Notes: a model not told the origin generated them from the sequence alone. DNA of 62,000 nucleotides from Gnetum montanum (GCA_015680685.1 MNCI01001005.1:141438-203437), one strand, 5' to 3'; positions 24,049 to 34,848 are shown, numbered from the stretch's first letter. Numbers and translations are program-made.

Positions 24049-24896
24049 TGATGAGTGGCAAGGTATCCCTATGCCCAACCATACGAATCACAAGTGTTCA
24101 CATGCAATCCAGTCAAATTCCATAGACTATAATTATAAAGTACACTAGAGCTAAATAGTGTATGCGTATTGTTCATTTGTTGTCTTCCTAGTACCACTTG
24201 TGGAATGCAATTGTATGGTTAAGTGTGATTATTTTGTGTTTTTAATGAAATTACTCACCTAGAACAAGAATAAAAGTGATTATAAATAAGAGTGATTAAT
24301 TGCTAAGTAAACTATAGTCTAATCTAGCCTAACACAAGTAACCATCTCCACTTCCCGGACACATCCTAAACTTGTGCAAACACTACTGGGCTATCAAACG
24401 CTAGTCATTCTTGAGCTACCAAGTGTCACATGTATGCTCAAAGTGGTCATGCTTGTGTAATTTAATGATTTTATTGATTGATCAAAATTAATTACTACAT
24501 AAATAATATTAATGTAAATTGCATGAAATAACAATATGTAAATCCATAGGAAAGAAAATCTCAAGTGCTACAAGGAATGGATCAAAGAGTTCATCTTTAT
24601 TGCCAACACAATGGTGTGCTCAGGTACATCAATACTTGAACAAATATTTGTTCACACTTAGACCTTCTACTATGGGCACTTGGAAAATATTCTAACTTTC
24701 AAATGGACAAACTGCAAGAGTTTCACTACTTGATTACCAAAAAGTTACTCCCAATTATGTGCCTAGGAGCTATATGTATAGACCTGAGAGTAATCCTACA
24801 ATATCAAATGTACGATATTGCATCTTGGGTTGCGATATCATGTACCTAATATCATGGCCACCCAAATATTGGAGTATTTAAAAAAATGATTTATCA
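24049..24896 (-). repeat. 5' LTR of element A (848 bp)
   Basis: Plus-strand ends TGATGAGTGG and TTTATCA. Collinear with 14,834-15,704 over its full length. Confidence 0.9.
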
Positions 24897-24901
24897 ATAA
24901 T
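24897..24901. repeat. Target-site duplication of element A, right copy
   Basis: ATAAT, partner of ATAAC at 14,829-14,833. Confidence 0.75.
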
Positions 24902-26555
24902 TGATCCACCTTAGCATTATTTTAGATTGAAATTTTTGAAGTGGAAAGGTTTTCCTATTCACCACCTCATCAAGTGATGATCCTTTCTTATTGTCATAAA
25001 ATCAAACCTCCCTCTTGTGAATGGAAGGATTGTAGTTGTACTCTTCTACACTTCCTCATTTTCTTAATTGTCCTTCCTCTTTAGCTACCTACTTAATCAA
25101 TCTTTAGATTTGATGGATGCTTAATTTTGATAGTTACCCTTGGGGATAGATGCCATGAATTCTCCTTATTTCTAATCAAAGCCTGTCTACAATGTGATGA
25201 AGTTGGTCTAGTTGAGAATAATCATGGCCAAGGAATTTGTGCACTAAGGAATAGTATCACTTTATGGTGGCATTCAAGGGTTCATATATCCCTTGTTTCC
25301 ATTCTTGGATCTACCTTCTTAAGTTCTTAAGTTGGACACTTAGGAGTACATATGATATTTGTCATTGAATAATTTAAGCATTGTACTATATCATATGATA
25401 AATTCTAGTTCTAAGGACTAATACCAGTTCTTTGCCTCTTTAGTGAGTGTCCTTGGAAACAACTTAAGCTTCTTCCACTCATTCTCTATATTCTACAAGG
25501 CACATGCATCTTGGAAGCTTGAAGATGGTTTTGCAGATATGAGTTGTAAACCCCTTTGAACTGAGGAATATTGTTCATATCTAGTCTTTTGATTTGACTA
25601 TCTTTTACATGCCTTGTTGGAATTCTCACTACCTATGTAATGTTTAGCATACTCCAAGTAGCAAGAAAAGGCTCATTTAGGTCATGATTCTAGTACCTAT
25701 GATGCCCTATGCTACCTCCTCATTCATGTTAGTGGATCTTTCTTGAATTCCCACACCCCTAGTCTTGGCTTGCTCAATGGTCCCTTTGATCATTTTAGTG
25801 CCATTGATTACCTCTATAATGGTCATGACCCGTACAGTTGTGGTTGGAGCCAAAAGAAGAAGATGATGACAAAGGTGAAGAGGAAGGAGAACTAGCATCA
25901 TCATGATGCATGCTACCCCCTCTTCAATGATCATGACCACAATCATGACCACCATCATGATGCATGCTACCCCCTCTTCAATGATCTTATTTCTTGTCTA
26001 CATCCCTGCCTTGACTCTCCTCCTTGGATCCTCCTTTTTCATTAGATTCATTCTTGCCATAACTATGGTTGTGGAATTGTAGGTTCTAGTTTTGACCTCC
26101 TTCATAAAAGTTAAAGAGAGGAATTTCACTAAATGAAAAACCCCTAGAGAAGGGCTCTCCATCATCTTTTTACTAGAGCAAAAATGGAAAATCATTAAAC
26201 CACTTTCCCTTTATAGATTCATAATGTTGTTCTCACTATCAATCCCTTAGATGTTGTGCCTCAATGGGATGATAATCCCTAGTGTTACTATCCTACACAA
26301 CATACTTAACATGAAGTCCTTAGAGATCCAATCGTATAAGCATTTGTTAGAGAATAATAGGAATGCATCGATCTAGTGCCGACACAATGTTGCCCTCCAT
26401 GTAACACCACCACAACTGTTCACCTAGGTGTATGATGAAGGTGAAATTGGATACATACTCATCAAGATGAGCATATACCACTCTATATTATTGAGGCACC
26501 TACTGATGTACTCCATTGGACTTGGGTAGAGAACCACTCCTATGAGAAGAAGATA
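24902..26555 (-). pseudogene. Element B gag, N-terminal and middle part
   Basis: Collinear with element A gag. The start position near 26,555 reads ATA instead of ATG before TCTTCTTCTCATAGGAG. The low-complexity Ser/Arg/His region is at 25,700-25,960. About 25,560-25,620 (minus) gives an I.RLDMNNIP-like block. It ends at 24,902 where element A is inserted; the reading resumes at 14,828. Confidence 0.7.
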
Positions 26556-26698
26556 TTTTATGTTCAAAAATACAAATGCAATGTGCTTTTAGAAATTGTT
26601 GTTGATATTTTAAAGTATGATATGACTCTAGGGTTTTTTTCAATGATTTTGAATAATTTTCACTAAATGCTAGATAGCAGATGTAACAACTAAAAGGT

Positions 26699-26715
26699 CC
26701 TTAGCAACAACACCA
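26699..26715 (-). other. Primer-binding site of element B, degenerate
   Basis: Aligns with the tRNA-Asp-type site of A. Minus strand TGGTGTTGTTGCTAAGG shows several G/A and C/T changes. One base separates it from the LTR. Confidence 0.6.
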
Positions 26716-26716
26716 A

Positions 26717-27570
26717 TGATTAGCATTGAGGTACCCCTATGCCCAACCATACAAATCACAAGCATTCATGCATAATCTAGTTGAATTCAGCAAATCTTAA
26801 GTTTTTAAGTATACTAGTTCTAAAAAGGTCAAATCTAATTAGGACGATCATTGTCTTCTTAGTTCCACTCATGAGGTACAAGTCTATAGTTAAGTGCAAC
26901 TAAGGTATATGAATTTTATCATTTTATATTTTGTAAGTATAATTTCCTAGAACAAGAATGAAAGGTAGAGGAATTTAACATCTAATTGATCTACTACCTA
27001 GCTAGCCTAACATAATTGCTTGTTCCCACTCTCCAAACACATCCGGAATGCATATAGCACTATTGGGTTACCAAACATTAAGCGTTTCTGGGTTACCAAG
27101 CACTATATGTATGTTTGAAGTGGTTGTCCTTATGTTCATTAACAACTGGAAATTAATTGCTTAATTAAAATGCATTAAGGCAAAGTGCATGAATATCAAA
27201 CACATTAAAGGAAACATTAATCTATTCTTATTTCTACAAAGATTATCAAAAGGGCTCATCTTTATTTCCATCACACTACTGTGCTCAAGTACATTAGTGC
27301 TTAAAGAAAGATCCATACACACTTATACTCCTACTACGGGAACTTAGAAATATTCTAACTATGGAATGGCTAAACTGTAAGAACTTCATTACTCTATGCA
27401 AAAACTAATAATCAAAATCATGTATCCAAGTGCTATATTTATAGGCCAGCATATGTCCCATGATATCATATATTCAACATCGCATCTTGGGGTTCAATAT
27501 TGAGTATCTGATATTGAGGCTATGATATTGCATATGTGATATTGGAGAACATCAAAACATGATTCATCCA
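26717..27570 (-). repeat. 5' LTR of element B (854 bp)
   Basis: Plus-strand start TGATTAGCATTGAGGTACCC and end GATTCATCCA, collinear with LTRs of A and E. TATAAATA (minus) at 27,436-27,443. The upstream U3 carries ATATC/GATATTG motifs (27,470-27,545). The outer end may extend 2 bp further. Confidence 0.85.
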
Positions 27571-27572
27571 TA

Positions 27573-27867
27573 GCTAGGCATCAAAGACATGTCCTTGGAG
27601 ATTTCTAAGGAAAATAGTTTTGGGAAAATAGAGAGGAAGCATGTTCCATGCACAACGTATAGTTACAAAAGATGTCACTATGTGCAAAAATTATGGATTG
27701 TGAAAAGTACAATAATCATAGCATACAAGTAATTTGTAGATGTCACAAAAATCCAAAGGTGCTTGTACATGGCAACCACAAAATAGGAGAGCATTACATG
27801 GCTAACAATTGAACCTGAAAGTAGTTTAGCCTTGGGTATGAAATAAATTGAGAGCCTAACAATTGCC
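27573..27867 (+). pseudogene. Element D protease, right part, and linker
   Basis: Plus-strand reading LGIKDMSLEISKENSFGKI then PCTTYSY and CHYVQKLWIVKST matches the protease C-terminal block of element A (minus, about 20,911-21,050). It ends at TTGCC where element C begins. Continues at 36,187. Confidence 0.65.
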
Positions 27868-28018
27868 TAAAACACCACAAAATTTTGGGTCTCAGCATCT
27901 TGACTGCAAATTTGGCTATGTGTTAAAATGGTGACACTTTGTCCATATTTTCCAAGTGTTGACTGTAGTTGGGACCAAACTTCCAGACTTGAAAAATTGT
28001 TCTAAGTGTCAGGACAGC

Positions 28019-28355
28019 GACACTTTCTGTAGCACCTTACCATGTTGTGTAGCGTAGCGCACTGTAGCACACTGATGTGCTATAGTGCAGTGTAGCACAG
28101 CGTAGCACACTGACGTGCTATAGTGCAGCGTAGCGCTACAGTGCAACTCCATGTTACGTTGTGTAGAATAGCGCAATGTAGCACATTGCCATGCTATAGT
28201 GTAGTGTAGCACATTTCTAGGCTATAGTGTAGCGTAGTGCTACAGTGAAAATCCTGATACATTGTGTAGTGGAGCGCAACATAGCACACTGCCATGCTAT
28301 AGTGGAGTGTAGTGCTACAGTGTAGCATAGCGCTACAATACAACACCCAGAGCTA
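28019..28355 (+). repeat. GTAGC/GCTAC palindrome array in U3 of 5' LTR C
   Basis: Dense imperfect repetition of AGCGTAGC, GTAGCGCTACAGTG and TGCTATAGTGCAG units, many self-complementary (GTAGCGCTAC). It ends about 33 bp before the TATA box. The same array occurs in the 3' LTR (35,019-35,450) and, separately, in the leader (29,190-29,415). Confidence 0.85.
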
Positions 28356-28387
28356 TAGTGCTTCGCATTTTGGGCTAATCTTAGCCC

Positions 28388-28395
28388 TATAAATA
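28388..28395 (+). promoter_or_regulatory. TATA box of LTR C
   Basis: TATAAATA immediately downstream of the palindrome array. The 3' LTR equivalent is at 35,475-35,482. Confidence 0.7.
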
Positions 28396-29109
28396 ACCCT
28401 ATGCCTTCTTTTAGAAAGGAGGTTGGCTTCCATTTTTTCACCAAAGAGGCAGTTGACACTCCCATTTGTCATTTTTGACACTTTGGCATCTTGGCAGTTA
28501 TCCCCATGGGCGAACGAGATCTAGAGCACAACATACCAATAGAGAAGAACATCAACATCGCATAACATACTAGAGCCCCATTGTTGATTTGTACAAGATC
28601 ACACAGTATACCATGGCTACCAACCCAGTAGGCATAGTTCATCATAGTGAGCACCAGAATTCATAGCCCAACACCATGAAGGCTATGACTATGCTCCCAC
28701 TATGCCTATTGTACACTCTGTATACCCATATGAATTAGCTACGTTCCCTTTTTTTGGGGCAGTGCATCTTCCTATTCAAACCCTCTTTTTTTCTTATTAG
28801 AGCATTTATTTTTTTTGGCATTATTAATTGTTCAATTGTGTCCATTGTCTCATTATGCATTTAGCACATTTCTACTACTATTCAAATTTATGTTTTCTTT
28901 TATTTTACCATCAGGTGTTCCATTCAAAATCATTGTTTGCAAAAGGGTTATTGTACATTGGTTAAGTCCTTGTCTGATTAACCAAACCATTCAAGGCACC
29001 TCGAATCCATTTTCTCTAGCATGTCCCTCATGTGAATTTGGGGTTCGACTGTGCATCCAAAGACCTCTCAGTGTTTCTAGCCACCGACGTTTTGTATCAC
29101 TAGAGTTTT

Positions 29110-29126
29110 TGGTGCTAGAAGGAGGG
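29110..29126 (+). other. Primer-binding site of element C, tRNA-Asn type
   Basis: TGGTGCTAGAAGGAGGG matches, with one transition, the reverse complement of the 3' end of plant tRNA-Asn (recalled sequence). Tat-group elements are known for tRNA-Asn priming. Confidence 0.75.
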
Positions 29127-29630
29127 CCAAATCTAAGTTTGTGTCAATTATCATTTTTAACTGTTACGACTTGTTTTGTATAGCAGAGTAGCTGCACCAC
29201 ATGTAACGTAGCAGGGTGGTATAGGGCATAGCATAGCAGGCATACACTGTGTAGCATAACACACTGCAGTGCTACAGTGTAGCATAGTGCTACAGTGCAG
29301 CGTAGCGCTATAGTGCAACACCTGTCCGTAGCACTACAGTGCATCATAGTGCTACAGTGCAGCATAACACTATAGTGCAACACCTGATGTTACAGTGTAA
29401 CACCCTATTACGCTACACCAGAGTTGGCCATTTTTAGCAATTTTCATACTTAGCATTTTTTCTGCATTTTCATACTTAGCATTTTTTTCTACATTGTTAC
29501 ACTTACCCATTTTCTATATATTTTTATATTTAGCCATTTTCTTGCTACAGATAGACTTAGTCATTTTTCTACCATTTTCAGAGTTAGCCATTTTTTGCAA
29601 ATAACAACTCTCGTAACTTGACTTGTGAAT
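29127..29630 (+). repeat. Leader of element C with a second palindrome array and ATTTT repeats
   Basis: The palindrome array recurs at 29,190-29,415. Then 29,425-29,600 is a tandem-like series of 'TTAGCCATTTT / TTAGCATTTTT' units of about 30 bp, ending just before the gag ATG at 29,631. Confidence 0.75.
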
Positions 29631-30257
29631 ATGAATCCAGATCAACCTTCCACATTGGTGTATAATACATTTGATACCACAATCCAGTGAAAGCATGCTG
29701 CATTAAGCCACGAACAATACAATTTTTTTTGTGCCAAAATCCAAACAGGACTACCAGTGGATTATCTCAATTTGGAGGCAAAACAGGACTACGAAAGAGT
29801 CCATCGGAATGAATAGGAGTACAACCCCTCCTTGTTTAACATAATCCCACTCATGGAGTCCTACCACCAATTGTTGTCCCAACTCATCCATTCAAACAAG
29901 CATGATGAAAAAGCAACGTATGAGGAAGCCTCATAGAAGGAGGAAGATGAGTTCGAGACCCACTCCAAGCATGAGAGCCCCCTCCACATCATCTTCCAAC
30001 AACCACTCCCTAGCATAGCCCCTCCTTAGTTTGGTCCACCCATCCCCTCTAAAATGGTGACCATGCCAATTCATCCTTCCTCGTAAGCAACTAATGCATT
30101 TTCCCAATACTAGGCTCATGTAGCGGCCACCTCCCAACCCCGAACAACTCAGGCATGCTACATCCCGCATGTCTCATCGATGTCTATAGTGTCCGTCCAA
30201 CCCACCCATGTGTGGCCCACTCCAATCACCACACCCATCACTCAGCTAATACATTAG

Positions 30258-30325
30258 CAATCGTCCAGTATGACATTAAACTAGCAACACCCATCCAGTA
30301 CGATGTTAAACTGGTAGACTCCACA
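30258..30325 (+). repeat. Two copies of the TTAAACTRG motif inside gag of C
   Basis: ATGACATTAAACTAGCAACA and ACGATGTTAAACTGGTAGA match the tandem units at 33,490-33,720 in the 3' untranslated region. Confidence 0.6.
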
Positions 30326-31619
30326 ACCAAAAATTCAATCCCATGTTATCCAACCAACACAAGCCTAGCCAATGCAATAGGCTAGCACATCCTCAAGCTT
30401 GGATCAAGCATTCCAGCTAATCCAAAGCTTAATAGAGAAGATCAACCGACTTAAGGCTACCTCCTCTGACACCATCAAGGTGGTGGACTTCTATGGAGAT
30501 GACCCCATAAGTCCTATGGTACCATCCCTAACTCTTCAAACTAGGGCCCAGCTACCTCAATTTACCAAGTACAATAGAGAAGGGTATCCCAATGCACACT
30601 TGGTCACATTTTCATCTAAATTCCTATTCCTTCAAGCTTGGCAACATGCCATCATACATGTTTCCCCTATGTCACTCACTGCCAAGGCCTTAGATTGGTA
30701 TCATGCATTACCTAATGCCTCAATCTTCTCTTTGGAGGATCTCATAAGAAAGTTTGTGTTGTACTTGAAGTACAACCTAAAGCCTAAAGGAACCCTCAAT
30801 CAGGTGATGCAAGTTAAGTAGGGACCTCTAGAGCCCGTGTCAAAATTCCTCCAATGTTGGAATGCTGCATTCAGTGAAATGCATGAACCCTTAGTGGAGA
30901 CACACTTACTAGCTATCTTCAAAGGTGTAGTGAATGACTTCATCAAGTCCAAACTGTATTATCTAGCCCTGAAGTCTATTTTCCAAGCCTTTGCCCAAAC
31001 AATAGGCATAGAGAAAGTAGTGCAAGCTAGCAATGATCTAGCCTATGTAGCCTACCGAAACCAACATGCTTGCAAGAAAAACACAACAGTGATAACAGTG
31101 GCCACAAGCACAAAAGCAGCCAACCGGGGCCTGATAGCCAAGTAGCCCAAGGCCCTAGCTAACAAAACCACCAATTCTGGTACCAACTCACCTACATTGA
31201 TAGGGGCTACCCCAAGGCGTAACTTTCAGCATAAGAACCGCTCAAAGTATACACCACTACTGGCGCAACCCTCTAAACTACTAGAGCAACTCTTGAAAGT
31301 TGGGCAAATCCAACACAAACATGTATTGGAAATTACTTGCCAAAAACATTATAGGTACTATGAACTACTAAGGAACCCCACTTTAGAAATGTTAAATGAG
31401 CCCCCAGTTCAACAACACTTCAAGCTAGACCAATGTTGTCATTACCACCAATTGGCTGGTCACAGTACAAATAACTATCGTGCTTTGCAGGATGGCTTGT
31501 GGAGAATGATAGAATGTGGCCAATTGGTGATCAACATGGTGAGTCAATCCAACATAGATGATGCCTCCTATTTCATAAATTCCATTAGTATAGGTGGTAA
31601 GCCTAAACCTACACAACAA

Positions 31620-31890
31620 CCTTTTGTGATCCGTGTGCCTCCTAGCAAGGCAAGGTTCCCCTCCACCTCCACAAGAAAGAGGCCTTCCTTTGTTATCAAA
31701 GTGCCACCTCAGGTACCCACAACATCCTTTGTAGTCAAAGTTCCACAACAACCATCTACTAAGACGTTAAACTGGCATGATGCAACAACAACCTCTAAGA
31801 AACCTTTCATTATCAAGGTTCAACAACGCGTTGACCATATAACAACTCCGTCTAAACCACCATTTGTCATAAGGGTTCCACAACATGATG
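31620..31890 (+). repeat. Coding repeat FVI(R/K)VPP in gag of C
   Basis: At least five copies of a short block reading PFVIRVPP, SFVIKVPPQ, SFVVKVPQQ, PFIIKVQQR, PFVIRVPQH, each about 15-25 residues apart. A Pro-rich linker between knuckle and protease. Confidence 0.75.
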
Positions 31891-32441
31891 GCCCCTCACC
31901 TACCCAAAGCCCAATAGCAAGCAATGTATCAATCTCTCCTCCCTCAAGAGTAAACCCCACTAGCAACCTAAGTGGGCCTACCAAATGGCAATGCAAGAAG
32001 ACAAATGAGCACCTCGCAATGCCCATGGCTAAAGCAAAATCCATAACTAACAAGCAAAAACTAAACACTAGGGCTCCTACCCCTAAACAAGCCAAGAAAA
32101 CCCATCCCAAGTCTCGTCCGTGTGTGATCCGTCTTTGAAACCACATGGATGATGTAAAAGCCAACACAACTGCCAATGACAAGGACTTTGTAGCTACACT
32201 AACCTAGGTGAAACAAATGCTCAAACAAAAGAACACAGCATTGAGCTTGTACAACCTAGTCATGACCTTAGCTACTTACCACCAAGCCTTGGACCAAATG
32301 TTAGCCTCCATTCTTGTTATGGAGGACATCCCCATAGATGAGACATCCATCCATGCAATAATGTTGCTCCCTACACCAGAAGAATTGGGTTCAACAGCCC
32401 TAGCCTTTCATGATGATGCAATCAAATTAAACTCCGAGTAA

Positions 32442-33011
32442 GGGGAGGTTACTATAGCTCCACTCTCCATTAGCATTTGTGTTGGGTAGTGCACAATCTG
32501 TAGAGTGCATGTCGATGATGGTGCAGCAACAAACGTAGTCCTGCACTTCGTCATCAACAAACTAGGTCTGGCAAATGACATCAGGCCAACCAAAACCATG
32601 TGTCTAAAATCCTTCAATGGATCACATGTTATAATCAAGGGTACAATCAACTTAGCCTTTTTAGTAGGAGATAAATTCCCCACTAGTGCAGATTTCACAA
32701 TAGAGGAGATGTTAGGTTTCAACATGATTCTAGGTAGGCGTTGGCTAGCCCAACTAAGGGACATCTCCTCTCCCATCCACCAAGAAATCCACCTTCCATA
32801 TGAAGGTGGTCAAGTTATCATCCATGGTAATAACACTTCCTTTTCGACTATCCATGACATACATATGGCACAAATTTTGAAAGAGGAGTTTCTTGGTGAT
32901 ACACCTATGGCAACCAACGCAGCACCTAAGGCTAACACACATGAACGAGTGGTTGAAGCCAACAGTCTCCTAGAGAACCCTAAACCTTGCACACCTCCTA
33001 ATCCACACTAG
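32442..33011 (+). pseudogene. Element C aspartic protease
   Basis: Same frame as gag. The active site reads VHVDDGAATNVV, matching the Tat/Ogre pattern 'D-x-G-(S/A)-A-x-N-(I/V)-(L/V)'. Downstream come LANDIRPTKTMCLKSFNGS, then IKGTINLAFLVGDKF, FNMILGRRWLAQL (flap-distal ILGR motif) and SSPIHQEIHLPYEGGQVII. Ends at TAG 33,009-33,011. No RT follows, which is the key oddity of the element. Confidence 0.8.
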
Positions 33012-33257
33012 GTTAGGATGCAACTACATGATCAAGACTTATCTTTGGCCAAAAACATGTTACACAATAGTTCACCCCTTCCCTCCATTGGCCATGCATT
33101 TTTGGTTTTTTCTTGGGTTCCATTTGTTCATGCATCTACATTTCACCTACTTGCCTAGTTTACATGCTACTTTGCTTTGTTTACACATTTCTATGTTGTT
33201 TACACATCCATCTACTTAGCTTATGCATTGCATTTGAAAAAACTACAAAAACACATA

Positions 33258-33345
33258 GCCTAAAAAGGCCTTAAACTAGCCTATGGCTCGAAAAGGCCTC
33301 AAAATAGCCTACGGCCCAGAACGGTCTAAAACTATCACTTTTTGC
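33258..33345 (+). repeat. ~28-bp tandem repeat, three copies
   Basis: Units of the form AAAAAGGCCTTAAACTAGCC, CGAAAAGGCCTCAAAATAGCC and CAGAACGGTCTAAAACTA, each followed by TATGGC or TACGGC. Confidence 0.75.
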
Positions 33346-33489
33346 ATTGGTTTTCTTTTATTCATCCATTTTAACTCTTTTTACAATAGGTATTGCTTGA
33401 TTTTGTTTTCTTTCTAGTTGATTTTTTGCAGGATCTTGCAGGCACATAGCATGACCATTCATGTAGCATTGTACCTTACATAAGCAAGG

Positions 33490-33720
33490 TAAGCACTAGT
33501 CCACGATGACTATAAACTAGCACAGATAGTCTACTATAACTATAAACTAGCACAACTCATCCTTGGGTCATAATGTTAAACTGGCACAACATCCACTATC
33601 TGCTACGACATTAAACTAGCATCCAACAGTCTACTAGGACTATAAACTAGCACATCACGGTCTGCCAAGACCTTAAATTGGGTTCACGGTCTACCAGGAC
33701 TTTAAACTGGCATGTAGCTG
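33490..33720 (+). repeat. ~30-bp tandem repeat, about seven copies
   Basis: Core GACTATAAACTAGCAC with variants (CATTAAACTAGC, TTTAAACTGGC), alternating with TCTACYANGA. Two further copies lie in gag at 30,258-30,325. Confidence 0.8.
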
Positions 33721-34357
33721 ATCTGATCCAAACACTTGTCATTGCCTTGGGAGCACTCATAGCATTATCACCTCCCACCATTCCAGTGATTCTTTTTGAG
33801 CACTTACCATTAGTGTGGCATTCAAAAGACTTGTAGCATCATCGCCCTGGTGCTTTCACCAAATTCCCGAGCACTTGCGACTAGCACAACATTCGATACA
33901 TTTATAGCATCTTCATAGTCTTTCACCTGTAGCATCTTCACATCTAGCATTTGCACTTGCATTTCATGTTTTGTGGTTTTCTTTTCCTCTTTGATTTGTG
34001 TTTGCAGGATGAAGCCTTGGAGGCAGTCATGTAAAGGTGCATCTCATCACAATGGCAAGTCACCACATTGCTTTGATGTGCATGATTGGACTAGTTGAGC
34101 CACTCGAGAGTGCACATCCCCCTTATCCCTATTACAGCCTATGCACATTCCTTCATTCCAATATCCTATCATCCTTCCCATACTCATGATTTCACACTCC
34201 TCTGATGCATACACACTGTGACACACATGTCATTCTCTTCACATCAACCATTGAACCCATGGTCGATGTAACACAACACATCCTGAGGAGGAAACGTCTA
34301 TCCTACAAATGCAATGTGTATGCATCAAAACAAAGCCCATCTTCTCGATGGTCAAAT

Positions 34358-34476
34358 TGTAGCTAGTATTCAATGGTAGGCTAAACACAAAGAAGGTTCG
34401 CCTCACACACAAAAAAAAATTTTGCAACTAGTATTCAATAGTAAGCTGAACCCAAAGAAGGTTCGCCTCATAGTAA
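34358..34476 (+). repeat. Two-copy ~65-bp direct repeat
   Basis: CTAGTATTCAATGGTAGGCT / CTAGTATTCAATAGTAAGCT followed in both copies by AAAGAAGGTTCGCCTCA. Confidence 0.75.
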
Positions 34477-34848
34477 AAGAAAAATCAACAACATTGTAGC
34501 TTCAAAATTGGCTCATCCTTGGATCTACTTTGACCCTTCCATGAGTACTCTGATGAAAGGTCAACATTTCAAGGGCAATCTACTTCATGCCATGGTCACC
34601 ATCAACCATGCTGACTTTGTGTTTTATGTCATGATCCACTATTTGGATTTCGTTTCCATAGTTTTCATTTCATCTTCCTATCATCACCTATACCCCTTGT
34701 CCCTTAGCATAACCTTATTCTGATAACACTCTTGAATATGGCCAAATGATATCTGATCTTGTATGAACGAGTGATGTTGATGGCATGTCTGCTATGGTGT
34801 TTTGTAATTCTTTGTCGACATCTCTCGAGCCACTCCTCCAAATGTCAA

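Larger units (their letters stand above)
14834..24896 (-). mobile_element. Element A: full-length Athila-like LTR retrotransposon (10,063 bp)
   Basis: Two LTRs in direct orientation (24,049-24,896 as 5', 14,834-15,704 as 3'), primer-binding site 24,031-24,047, gag, protease, RT, RNase H and integrase in Ty3/gypsy order on the minus strand, polypurine tract 15,705-15,715, and a 5-bp target-site duplication. It interrupts the gag of element B. The two LTRs agree at roughly nine bases in ten by eye over the first 400 bp, with mostly transitions and one ~24-bp indel, so the insertion is old. Every coding domain has stops. It lacks the additional ORF seen in E, F and G. Confidence 0.9.
12809..27572 (-). 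mobile_element. Element B: Athila-like, internally deleted, interrupted by A
   Basis: On the minus strand: 5' LTR (26,717-27,570), primer-binding site, gag start (near 26,555), gag to 24,897, then (after element A) the rest of gag and protease (14,833 down to about 13,515), fused directly to part of a 3' LTR (about 13,510-12,809). RT, RNase H, integrase and any additional ORF are missing. Flanks ACTAG (12,804-12,808) and GCTAG (27,573-27,577) may be the target-site duplication. Confidence 0.7.
27868..29104 (+). repeat. 5' LTR of element C (1,237 bp)
   Basis: Starts TAAAACACCACAAAATTTTG (3' copy has TGAAACACC) and ends near CACTAGA (3' copy GCTACA). Contains the palindrome array 28,019-28,355, TATAAATA at 28,388-28,395 and a conserved end with GACCTCTCAGTGTTTCTAGC. 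Confidence 0.85.
29631..32441 (+). pseudogene. Element C gag
   Basis: ATG at 29,631 opens NPDQPSTLVYNTFD. The same frame can be read to 32,441 and on into the protease without a frameshift, but with about a dozen stops, nearly all TAG/TAA where Gln or Trp codons are expected. Domains: Pro/Gln/Thr-rich N-terminus; gag core about 30,520-31,120 (LPQFTKYNREGYPNAHL, LTAKALDWYHALP, FVLYLKYN, FLQCWNAAFSEM); knuckle at about 31,430-31,500 reading CCHYHQLAGHSTNNYRALQD, a Tat/Ogre-type motif with the last Cys changed; then repeats of 'FVIRVPP / FVIKVPP' (31,620-31,890) and a basic tail. Confidence 0.85.
33012..34848 (+). other. Non-coding, repeat-rich 3' region of element C
   Basis: Holds three tandem-repeat families listed separately, two acceptor-like TTTGCAG sites (about 33,430 and 34,009) and no reading frame resembling pol. 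This replaces the whole RT-RNase H-integrase region. Confidence 0.7.

Noticed and set aside
28019-28355. CRISPR-like array
   Set aside because: Repeats are contiguous, degenerate and have no unique spacers; a plant LTR context explains them.
28009-28465. Minus-strand frames in the palindrome array (also 29,144-29,383)
   Set aside because: Repetitive HYSTQ/ALHCT-like residues come from the GTAGC repeats; not a protein.
30155-30385. 76-residue plus-strand frame in element C
   Set aside because: Out of frame with the gag reading, which can be followed through the same stretch with only TAG stops.
31820-32182. Minus-strand 120-residue frame
   Set aside because: Antisense of gag of element C. 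Lacks any motif; coding signal is clearly on the plus strand.
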